NCBI GenBank assembly: GCA_039184055.1
Contig: JBCDBH010000329.1
Span: 1-6,599 of the forward strand
Direction: 5' to 3'
Length of the DNA: 6,599 nucleotides
From: JBCDBH01 sp039184055
GTDB taxonomy: Bacteria > Acidobacteriota > Thermoanaerobaculia > Multivoradales > J023
Shown here: positions 1-5,584 of the stretch, piece after piece
Layout: the number at the start of each line of letters is the position of its first letter
Position numbering within the stretch: the stretch's first letter is position 1
Notes under the pieces: model-generated
Told to the model about the DNA's origin: nothing
Seen by the model: only the letters and a program-made list of their open reading frames with translations
Databases searched by the model: none
Position numbers and translations under genes: made by a program

Positions 1-71
1 CCTGGACAGAAACACGGTGGTACCATGCCGTCGATTCCGCCGTGGCCGTGGCGGCTCGTAAGGAGATTTGA
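1..71 (+). CDS. 3' end of an upstream gene (partial, product unknown)
   Basis: Reading from base 3, an open frame runs to TGA at 69-71 and encodes about 22 residues ending in AVAVAARKEI. The TGA overlaps the bshA ATG at 71 (TGATG), and the bshA Shine-Dalgarno lies inside this coding end, a normal arrangement for translationally coupled operon genes. A rival frame ends at TAA 59-61, but its peptide is arginine/glycine-rich and looks like a shadow. Too little is present to identify a product. The choice of frame is inferred from composition and overlap geometry. Confidence 0.45.
   Translation, partial: WTETRWYHAVDSAVAVAARKEI
60..65 (+). promoter_or_regulatory. Ribosome binding site of bshA
   Basis: AAGGAG lies 5 nt before the ATG at 71. 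A TTG immediately upstream (68-70) is in frame but only 2 nt from this Shine-Dalgarno. The ATG at 71 is therefore the better start, giving a protein beginning MRLAVLCHPT. Confidence 0.8.
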
Positions 72-1231
72 TGCGTTTGGCCGTACTCTGTCATCCCACC
101 TACGGCGGCAGTGGCGTGGTCGCCACCGAGCTCGCCATCGAGCTGGCGCGACGTGGCCACGCCGTCCACCTGGTGACCTATCAGCGCCCCTTTCGGCTTC
201 CCGAAGAAGAGCCGGTCACCTTTCACCAGGTCGATGTCTCGGACTATCCGCTCTTTCGCCACCAGCCGTACAGCCTCAATCTGACCAACAAATTGGTCGA
301 GCTCGTCGAAGAAGAAAACGTCGAGCTGATCCACAGCCATTACGCCATCCCACACGCGGTGGCGGCGTGGATGGCGCGCGAGGTGCTACGCGCCGAACGC
401 GGGCTCGACGTGTCACTCGCCTGCACCCTGCACGGGACCGACATCACGCTGGTGGGTCGTGAGCACCGGTTCTACGAGCTGACCCGGTTCGCGATCCGTC
501 GTCAAGACCTCCTCACTACACCGAGTCGTTGGCTGGCCGACGAAACCGAGACCTTCTTCCACACCGACGATCCGATCGAGGTCATTCCGAATTTCATCGA
601 TCTCGCGCGCTTCGTGCCCAACGGGGGCGACGACGCGATGCGTGCCCAGCTCGGCGCCACCGGTCGCAAGCTGGTCACGCACGTATCGAATTTCCGTCCG
701 GTCAAGCGCGTCAACGACGTCGTCCAGGCCTTCGCCGTGCTCCGTCAACGACTCGATGCGGTGCTCGCGCTGGTGGGCGAAGGACCCGATCTGGCCCCCG
801 CCCTGGCGCTCGCCGAAAAGCTCGGGGTGCGTGACGACGTACGGGCTCTCGGCAAGCTGCAGAACCTCGAGACCGTTCTCCGCGCCAGCGACCTCTTTCT
901 CCTACCCAGTGTCGCCGAGAGCTTCGGTCTCGCGGCGCTCGAAGCCCAGGCGTGTGGCTGCCCGGTGCTCGGCTACCGCGCGGGTGGCCTTCCCGAAGTG
1001 GTGATCGACGGCGAAACCGGTCCCCTCTGTCCCGCCGAGCACGATATCTGTCTCGGTACCCTCGCCGCCGATCTGCTCGAAGACACCCCGCGTCACGAGA
1101 CCATGCGCCGCGCGGCGCGCGCCAACGCCGAGCGATTCGCCACCGCACAGGTGGTCGATCACTACGAACGCGTCCTCGGCGGTCTGCTCGATCGGCACGA
1201 CTTAGCCGTTCCGTCGGGAACAACGGCCTGA
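71..1231 (+). CDS. bshA: BshA, N-acetyl-alpha-D-glucosaminyl L-malate synthase
   Basis: This is a GT4-family (GT-B fold) glycosyltransferase of 386 residues, the usual BshA length. The family catalyses the first step of bacillithiol synthesis in the cytosol, joining GlcNAc from UDP-GlcNAc to L-malate. BshA hallmarks are visible in order. The N-terminal glycine loop PTYGGSG is at residues 9-15. HSHYAIPHA is at 88-96 and LHGTDITLVG at 120-129. SNFRPVKR, the donor-phosphate-binding stretch, is at 206-213. The E-x7-E donor motif ESFGLAALE has Glu283 and Glu291. This set matches what I recall of Bacillus BshA and is more specific than a generic GT4 call. BshB and BshC, which complete the pathway, are not in the window. 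The upstream gene overlaps the start; the response regulator begins 55 bp downstream on the same strand, so cotranscription is possible but unproven. Confidence 0.93.
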   Translation: MRLAVLCHPTYGGSGVVATELAIELARRGHAVHLVTYQRPFRLPEEEPVTFHQVDVSDYPLFRHQPYSLNLTNKLVELVEEENVELIHSHYAIPHAVAAWMAREVLRAERGLDVSLACTLHGTDITLVGREHRFYELTRFAIRRQDLLTTPSRWLADETETFFHTDDPIEVIPNFIDLARFVPNGGDDAMRAQLGATGRKLVTHVSNFRPVKRVNDVVQAFAVLRQRLDAVLALVGEGPDLAPALALAEKLGVRDDVRALGKLQNLETVLRASDLFLLPSVAESFGLAALEAQACGCPVLGYRAGGLPEVVIDGETGPLCPAEHDICLGTLAADLLEDTPRHETMRRAARANAERFATAQVVDHYERVLGGLLDRHDLAVPSGTTA

Positions 1232-1272
1232 TCTGTTAGCATCCTGTCTGCCCGATTCGACTTACTGATCTC

Positions 1273-1277
1273 GAAGG
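1273..1277 (+). promoter_or_regulatory. Ribosome binding site deciding the response-regulator start
   Basis: GAAGG directly abuts an ATG at 1278 but is 9 nt from a second in-frame ATG at 1287. Ribosome spacing favours 1287. The nearer ATG would add only three residues (MAT). Confidence 0.6.
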
Positions 1278-1286
1278 ATGGCGACG

Positions 1287-2030
1287 ATGCCTATCGCACC
1301 TGTCTCACCCGTCTCACAGGAAATCGCCGCGCCCCCGATTCGCGTGCTCTTGGTCGACGACCATGCGTTGGTACGCACCGGGTTGGCGATGTTGATCGCG
1401 GTCAACGACGACATGATCGTGGTCGGCGAAGCCGAACAAGCGGCCGAGGCTCTCGAGCTGGCGCGCGAGCTCCAACCCGACATCGTCGTGCTCGACATCT
1501 CGTTGCCGCCTGGAGACAGCGGTCTTCGCATCATCGAGTCGATTCGTCGCGACAGCCCGAGCTCGCATGTCCTGGTGCTCACCATGCACGACGACTACAC
1601 CTATTTGCGTGCCGCGCTCGCCGCGGGCACCTCCGGGTACGTCGTCAAGACGGCGGCCGATCGTGAGCTGATCTCGGCGATCCGCACGCTCCACCAGGGA
1701 CGCACCTACATCAGCGTCTCCTTCGGCCACGGCGACCCGCTCGACCCCGACGCCGAGCCCAAACCAGCCGCCGACCCACCACCCGAGCTCAGCCAGCGCG
1801 AGACCCAGGTGCTCGAATACGTCGCCTATGGCTACACCAGTGGCCAGATCGCCGATCGGTTGCGGATCAGCACCAAAACCGTCGATGGCTACCGCAGCCG
1901 GATGGCCGACAAGCTCGGTCTACGCACCCGCGCCGAGCTGGTGCGGTACGCGCTCGAGAAGGGCATTCTCGACCGCAACCGACCACCGCCGTTCAGCGAC
2001 GGCTCGGATAAAAGTAAAGAAAACAACTAG
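1287..2030 (+). CDS. NarL/FixJ-family response regulator (REC + LuxR-type HTH)
   Basis: This is a 247-residue DNA-binding response regulator. A proline/serine-containing N-terminal stretch of about 15 residues precedes the receiver domain (about 18-135). The receiver has the acidic pair Asp24-Asp25 (LLVDDHALVR), phosphoacceptor Asp70, Thr99 (LVLTMHDD) and Lys121 (GYVVKTA). A proline-rich linker (about 148-166) leads to a LuxR/GerE helix-turn-helix at about 167-228, with LSQRETQVLEYVAYGYTSGQIA and KTVDGYRSRMADKLGL cores. The family is activated by phosphorylation from a histidine kinase and then dimerises on DNA; targets cannot be read from sequence. No kinase is adjacent, so it is an orphan within this window. 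The loop after Asp70 (DISLPPGDSG) has one residue more than the common D-x-x-x-P-x-x-x-G spacing. The last 19 residues are polar and less GC-rich than the rest. The gene runs into the structured intergenic region. Confidence 0.9.
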   Translation: MPIAPVSPVSQEIAAPPIRVLLVDDHALVRTGLAMLIAVNDDMIVVGEAEQAAEALELARELQPDIVVLDISLPPGDSGLRIIESIRRDSPSSHVLVLTMHDDYTYLRAALAAGTSGYVVKTAADRELISAIRTLHQGRTYISVSFGHGDPLDPDAEPKPAADPPPELSQRETQVLEYVAYGYTSGQIADRLRISTKTVDGYRSRMADKLGLRTRAELVRYALEKGILDRNRPPPFSDGSDKSKENN

Positions 2031-2096
2031 TTCGCTTGAAAGCGTCTGCACGAAGCGCCTCGCCTTTTTCTCTTTTAGAGAGAACGACACATGGCA

Positions 2097-2283
2097 AGGC
2101 GGGAAAAACCGGTCAAACCCGAGGAAAAATCCGGAACTTTCCCGCTTCCGACAGCCCCGGCAAAGATCTACTATTTTCTTGCTGGGCATCCCCTCCTGGC
2201 ATTCCTTCCCAAACATCGGACTCCCCGGTCCGATACTTCCCCCGCGGCGCCGAGCCTTCCCCGTCGGTGCCGCGTTTCTTTTT
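2097..2283 (+). ncRNA. Candidate structured small RNA or structured 3' UTR
   Basis: Four stem-loops follow one another. A: 2097-2106 pairs with 2138-2147 (10 bp, one G-U), with an internal CCGG/CCGG helix (2109-2112 with 2131-2134). B: 2154-2163 pairs with 2179-2187 (9 bp, with one G-U and a one-base bulge). C: a perfect 7-bp stem, 2215-2221 with 2228-2234, loop TCCCCG. D: 2243-2253 with 2264-2274 (11 bp, one G-U), loop ending TCCCCG, followed by TTTCTTTTT. Loops C and D share TCCCCG, and the linkers hold further C-rich runs (CCCCTCC near 2190, CCTTCCC near 2204). Such runs could pair with Shine-Dalgarno sequences, as C-rich loops of some known small RNAs do. I recognise no Rfam family. It could be a free RNA with its own promoter, a processed 3' end of the response-regulator mRNA, or only a decorated terminator. 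Confidence 0.35.
2243..2283 (+). terminator. Rho-independent terminator downstream of the response regulator
   Basis: An 11-bp GC-rich stem (CGCGGCGCCGA with TCGGTGCCGCG, one G-U pair) with a 10-nt loop is followed directly by TTTCTTTTT on the plus strand. The 3' flank on the minus strand is purine-rich, so the terminator works in the plus direction only. It would end transcripts from bshA, the response regulator or a small RNA before the hydrolase gene. Confidence 0.68.
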
Positions 2284-2332
2284 GCCCTCACTCCACAAGA
2301 CACCGCTCGACGATCGAGGTTAGGATCCGCTC

Positions 2333-3283
2333 GTGGATCACATCGAAGGCTTCTACTGGACCATCCGGGCTCGTCTCACCGCGCCGCGTGAGCTGCCCTC
2401 GGCGGCGACTTTCGCAACCGAGGTGCACGATCCGCTCACCGGAGTCGTGCCGCTGAGCGGTTGGCTGCATCGATCGGACGAGGCCACCGCCGATACGCTG
2501 CTGATCATCCTCCACGGTCTGGGCGGTAGCCCGGACAGTCGCTACGTCGGCGCCGCGCTCGCCGCCGCCGAAGCGGCCCACATCGACGCGCTCCGCTTCG
2601 GCCTGCGAGGCTCGGATGGCGCAGCGGGCGACTTCTACCACGCCGGGCTGACCGCCGACCTGGAGGCCGTCATCGCAGCGCCAGCGATTGCCCCCTACCG
2701 TCGCATCGTGGTCCTCGGCTACTCGCTCGGCGGCCATGTCGCTTTGCGCTACGCCACCGAATCACCCGATCCACGGGTCATCGCCGTCGCCGCGGTGTCA
2801 TCGCCTCTCGACTTGGGGCGTGGGCAAAAGCTCATCGATCGACCCGGTGCGTGGCTCTACCGACGCTACCTTCTCGACAACCTCACCACGCTCTGGCAGG
2901 ACGTGCACGCACAGTGGCAGGCCACCCACGTCGCGCTGCCCGATGTCGAACGGATCAAACGCGTGCGCACCCTGCGTGAATTCGACTCGCTGACGGTCGT
3001 GCCTCGATTCGGCTTCAGCGACGCCGACGACTACTACCAAAGCGCATCGGTCGGCCCACGGCTCGGCAGTCTGGCCATTCCGGCTCTTTTGGTGGCGGCG
3101 CGTCAAGATGCTCTGGTGCCACCCGGCGCCATCGATCCGTGGGTCGAACCGGCGCCACGCAACCTCGATGTTCGTTGGGCTCGTCGCGGTGGCCATGTCG
3201 GCTTCATGCCGAATCTCGATCTCGGTCAGCCGGGCCGACGCGGGCTCGAGTCACAGACGCTGGCCTGGCTGCTACGGCACTGA
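2333..3283 (+). CDS. yheT: YheT-family alpha/beta hydrolase
   Basis: This is a 316-residue serine hydrolase of the YheT group (COG0429-type alpha/beta fold). The oxyanion-hole motif HGLGGSPDSRY is at 61-71 and LRFGLRGSDG at 87-96. The family stretch FYHAGLTADL is at 101-110. The nucleophile elbow GYSLGG gives Ser131. LYRRYLLDNL is at 175-184 and the YheT-typical REFDSLTVVPRFGFSDADDYY at 215-235. The acid is probably Asp259 (ARQDALVPP) and the base His288 (GGHVGF), so the catalytic triad is intact. Members are cytosolic hydrolases or esterases without a firmly established natural substrate. The start is GTG at 2333, with GAGG and TAGGA purine boxes 7-13 nt upstream. It follows the terminator at 2283, so it probably has its own promoter, though I cannot point to one. 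It converges on apaH with 4 bp between stop codons. No signal peptide is visible. Confidence 0.9.
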   Translation: MDHIEGFYWTIRARLTAPRELPSAATFATEVHDPLTGVVPLSGWLHRSDEATADTLLIILHGLGGSPDSRYVGAALAAAEAAHIDALRFGLRGSDGAAGDFYHAGLTADLEAVIAAPAIAPYRRIVVLGYSLGGHVALRYATESPDPRVIAVAAVSSPLDLGRGQKLIDRPGAWLYRRYLLDNLTTLWQDVHAQWQATHVALPDVERIKRVRTLREFDSLTVVPRFGFSDADDYYQSASVGPRLGSLAIPALLVAARQDALVPPGAIDPWVEPAPRNLDVRWARRGGHVGFMPNLDLGQPGRRGLESQTLAWLLRH

Positions 3284-3287
3284 ACGC

Positions 3288-4016
3288 CTATCCGAGCCGT
3301 TGGTCGCGAGTCGGGATGTGGACGATCCGATCTTCGTCCTGGCACCACGCGGTGAGACCACCACCGTACACCGCTCCCGAATCGAGACCGAGCGCCACGG
3401 CATTGCGATAATGACCCCGTGTCGCCCAATGACCGTGCACGATCAGCGTGGGACCGTGATAGAAGCTGTCCCAAGGCTGGTAGGGCGCAGTACACGTCGG
3501 ACCGCTACCCCGACCTCGTTCACCCTCGGCGGTGCAACAACGGACGGTGGCGGCGAAGCGTACGTCGTCGCGCTCGAAAAATGACGAACTTCGAGACGCG
3601 TCGTCGAGCTCGGCGGCCAGGGCCGGCAGATCTTTCCACCGTGGATGAATACCGGCGTGTACCAGCCAGGCTTCGGGCCCGTTGCCGACCGCGGGAAGGT
3701 GCACCAGCACCGGCAGCGAAGTCAACTCGGTGAAGAGCTCGTCGACATCGGAAGCCGCGAAGAGCGTGTCGAGCGTGTCGTCACGGCGCTGCTTTCGACC
3801 CTGGTAGGCGGCGATCGCGTAGAGCTCGTGGTTGCCCAGCACCGAACGGCCACCGACCGAGCGCCACAAGCGCAAGGTGGCGAGCGATGCAGGGCCCCGG
3901 TTGATCAAATCACCCGCGACCCAGAGCTCGTCACGGGAGGAATCGAACGAAACGTGGTCGAGAAATGTCTCGAGTGGCTCGACACAGCCTTGAAGATCAC
4001 CCAGAATCCAACGCAT
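3288..4016 (-). CDS. apaH: ApaH, symmetrical bis(5'-nucleosyl)-tetraphosphatase
   Basis: This is a metallophosphatase of the PPP superfamily. ApaH cleaves Ap4A to two ADP and can also remove Np4 caps from RNA, linking it to stress alarmone control in the cytosol. Metal-ligand blocks are visible: GDLQGC at 6-11 (the Q variant of GDxHG, common in ApaH), GDLINRGP at 35-42, GNHE at 61-64, VHAGIHPRW at 119-127 and VHGHWATRG at 193-201. LDSGAVYGGGLTAW at 211-224 closes the ApaH-specific core. The protein has 242 residues, shorter than the roughly 280 of the E. coli enzyme. The difference lies mainly in the region before VHGHWA and at the C-terminus, and no core motif is lost. ATG at 4016 is the only sensible start because an in-frame TAG lies 15 nt upstream. 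The ribosome site is weak. It is divergent from ppx and convergent with the hydrolase. Confidence 0.92.
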   Translation of the reverse strand: MRWILGDLQGCVEPLETFLDHVSFDSSRDELWVAGDLINRGPASLATLRLWRSVGGRSVLGNHELYAIAAYQGRKQRRDDTLDTLFAASDVDELFTELTSLPVLVHLPAVGNGPEAWLVHAGIHPRWKDLPALAAELDDASRSSSFFERDDVRFAATVRCCTAEGERGRGSGPTCTAPYQPWDSFYHGPTLIVHGHWATRGHYRNAVALGLDSGAVYGGGLTAWCQDEDRIVHIPTRDQRLG

Positions 4017-4069
4017 CGAAAGCGCACACTATCAAGCTCCATCTTCGAATCCCCAGGTGAGGATCGGTC
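4017..4069. promoter_or_regulatory. 53-bp divergent promoter region between apaH and ppx
   Basis: Both genes start outward from this gap, so promoters for both must lie here or reach into the opposing coding sequence. A Shine-Dalgarno for ppx (GAGGA, 4059-4063) sits 6 nt before its GTG. On the minus strand GATAGT is a weak -10-like box for apaH, with no matching -35. The location follows from gene orientation; the promoter elements themselves are not resolved. Confidence 0.4.
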
Positions 4070-5584
4070 GTGAAAGAACGCTACGGCATCGTCGACATCG
4101 GTTCCAACACCATCCGGCTCGTCGTCTTCACGCCTCGTGAGGGTGGCGGTTTCCGACTCCTCGACGAGCTACGCACCCGTGCCCGGCTCGGTGAAGGACT
4201 CGGTCAGGACGGCAACATCACGCCGGCGGCCATGGACCGTGCGTTCGAGGTGCTCCGTCACATCGCCGACTACACGCGCGGCGCGCGACTCGATGGCCTC
4301 GAGGTGATCGGCACCAGCGCCCTCCGCGACGCCGGCAATGCCTCCGAGTTCCTCGAGCGGGTCGAGGAACTCGGCTTGACGGTGCGGGTCCTTCCCGGTG
4401 AAGTCGAGGCGAAGCTGGGTGTCCTCGCGGTGGCCAACGGCTTTCGTTATCGCGATGCCTGGGTGCTCGACCTGGGTGGCGGCAGCGCACAGATCTCGCG
4501 TATGGAAGGACGACGCATGGTCGACGGTGCCGCCTACCCGCTCGGCGCGGTCCGTTTGAGCGAAGCCTTTCTGCATTCCGATCCGCCCACCGCCGACGAA
4601 ATCGAAGCTCTCGAAGCGATGATCGCCCACGAGCTCGGTGACGTGGCGAAAGCGATGCGTGAGCGACCCGATCCTCTGGTCATGATGGGAGGCACGTCGC
4701 GCAACCTGGCGCGCGCGGTGCAAAAGGCCGACGCCTACCCGCTCGATCTGCTCCATGGCTTCTTCATGTCGTCGGAGCGACTCGGCTCCCTGACCGATCA
4801 GCTCCTGACCAGCACCACGCGTGAACGCGCCGGGATCCGTGGCATCCATCCCGACCGCGCCGACATCATCGTCGCCGGCGCCGTGGTGCTCCGCTGGCTG
4901 CTCGCCGCGAGCGGCCAAAAAGGCTTTGTCCTCTCGGGTTACGGCGTACGGGAAGGGGCGTACTTTCGCCACGTCCTCGAACCACCCCATCTCATTCACG
5001 ACGTCGCCGCCGCGTCGATCATCGGCGCGATGAGCCTGCACGTCGGTGATCGCGCCCACGCCGCCCACGTGCGCCGCCTGGCGCGTCTGCTCTTCGACGG
5101 TCTGCGGCCGATCCACGAGCTCGACGATCGCGACGCCGACATTCTCGACGCCGCCGCCGCCCTCCACGGCGTGGGTCTCTCGGTGCACTACTACCGCCAG
5201 CAAAAACACGGCATGCACCTGCTCACCGCCGGCCCCCTCGACGGTCACGACCATCGCGAGCAAGCGTTGATCGCACTGCTGGTGCGCTACCAGCACAAAG
5301 AAGCCCCCAAGCTCAGCCCGCTCAAAGAAGTCATGGGGCGAGGCGACAAGCGACGTCTTCTGATGCTTTCGGGATGTCTACGGCTCGCCGACGCACTCGA
5401 TCGCTCGCGCGCCGGTAGGGTGCGTGATCTTCACATCAAGGCTGGCAAGAAAACGATTCACCTGGGTGTCGAGGTCGACGATCCGACCGCGGTCGAGCTT
5501 TGGGACGCCAGCACGCACGCGGAGTACATCGAACGCGTCTTTCAACGCCGGCTGAAGATCGAGGCAGTGACACCCAACACCTAG
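4070..5584 (+). CDS. ppx: Ppx/GppA family phosphatase with HD-like C-terminal domain
   Basis: This is a 504-residue member of the exopolyphosphatase / pppGpp phosphohydrolase family (ASKHA fold); members release phosphate from polyphosphate chains or convert pppGpp to ppGpp. The first phosphate loop is DIGSNTIRL (9-17). GTSALRDAGN is at 81-90. The catalytic-glutamate block is PGEVEAKLG, with Glu113 the likely general base. The second phosphate loop is LDLGGGSAQIS (132-142), followed by MGGTSRNLA (205-213), a GIHPDRADIIVAGA stretch (257-270) and SGYGVREG (288-295). From about 310 onward an all-helical HD-like region follows, with His332, LHGVG (364-368), KHGMHLL (378-384) and LLVRYQHKE. Its HD doublet is HG, and the loop glutamate usual after GGGS is Gln140. 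Length fits long Ppx proteins of the E. coli type. The start is GTG at 4070, supported by GAGGA 6 nt upstream. Sequence alone does not separate Ppx from GppA activity. The stop shares CTAG with the converging gene. Confidence 0.87.
   Translation: MKERYGIVDIGSNTIRLVVFTPREGGGFRLLDELRTRARLGEGLGQDGNITPAAMDRAFEVLRHIADYTRGARLDGLEVIGTSALRDAGNASEFLERVEELGLTVRVLPGEVEAKLGVLAVANGFRYRDAWVLDLGGGSAQISRMEGRRMVDGAAYPLGAVRLSEAFLHSDPPTADEIEALEAMIAHELGDVAKAMRERPDPLVMMGGTSRNLARAVQKADAYPLDLLHGFFMSSERLGSLTDQLLTSTTRERAGIRGIHPDRADIIVAGAVVLRWLLAASGQKGFVLSGYGVREGAYFRHVLEPPHLIHDVAAASIIGAMSLHVGDRAHAAHVRRLARLLFDGLRPIHELDDRDADILDAAAALHGVGLSVHYYRQQKHGMHLLTAGPLDGHDHREQALIALLVRYQHKEAPKLSPLKEVMGRGDKRRLLMLSGCLRLADALDRSRAGRVRDLHIKAGKKTIHLGVEVDDPTAVELWDASTHAEYIERVFQRRLKIEAVTPNT

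Larger units (their letters stand above)
2031..2332. other. 302-bp intergenic region with strong secondary structure
   Basis: No convincing protein-coding gene lies here; short open frames on both strands are arginine/proline-rich and lack good ribosome sites. From 2097 to 2274 there are four consecutive inverted repeats, the last followed by a T-tract. The first 65 bases contain two pyrimidine runs (about 2065-2077) but no clear GC-rich hairpin in front of them. The final 50 bases carry the ribosome site of the downstream hydrolase. I could not find a convincing -35/-10 pair. Confidence 0.7.

Noticed and set aside
68..70. TTG as an alternative start for bshA
   Set aside because: It is only 2 nt from the Shine-Dalgarno, while ATG at 71 has normal spacing and the expected N-terminus.
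2060..2080. Pyrimidine runs after the response regulator as a first terminator
   Set aside because: The only stems before the T-run are 4-5 bp long and not GC-rich, and the small TCTCT/AGAGA hairpin here is too weak. The hairpin at 2243-2274 is far better.
1920..2303. Minus-strand frame covering the intergenic region and the end of the response regulator
   Set aside because: It runs antisense into the HTH-coding region, has no recognisable motif, and its content follows from the purine-rich hairpins.
2091..2456. 121-residue plus-strand frame starting in the intergenic region
   Set aside because: It overlaps the hydrolase start by more than 120 bp in another frame and has no good ribosome site. 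Its second half is Arg/Ser/Pro-rich shadow sequence. The region is better explained as RNA structure.
3645..4073. 142-residue plus-strand frame antisense to apaH
   Set aside because: apaH on the opposite strand has every family motif. This frame is a shadow with no motif of its own.
4169..5296. 375-residue open frame on the minus strand, antisense to ppx
   Set aside because: It lies wholly inside a clearly conserved gene. Its composition is typical of the reverse frame of high-GC coding DNA, and it has no recognisable motif.
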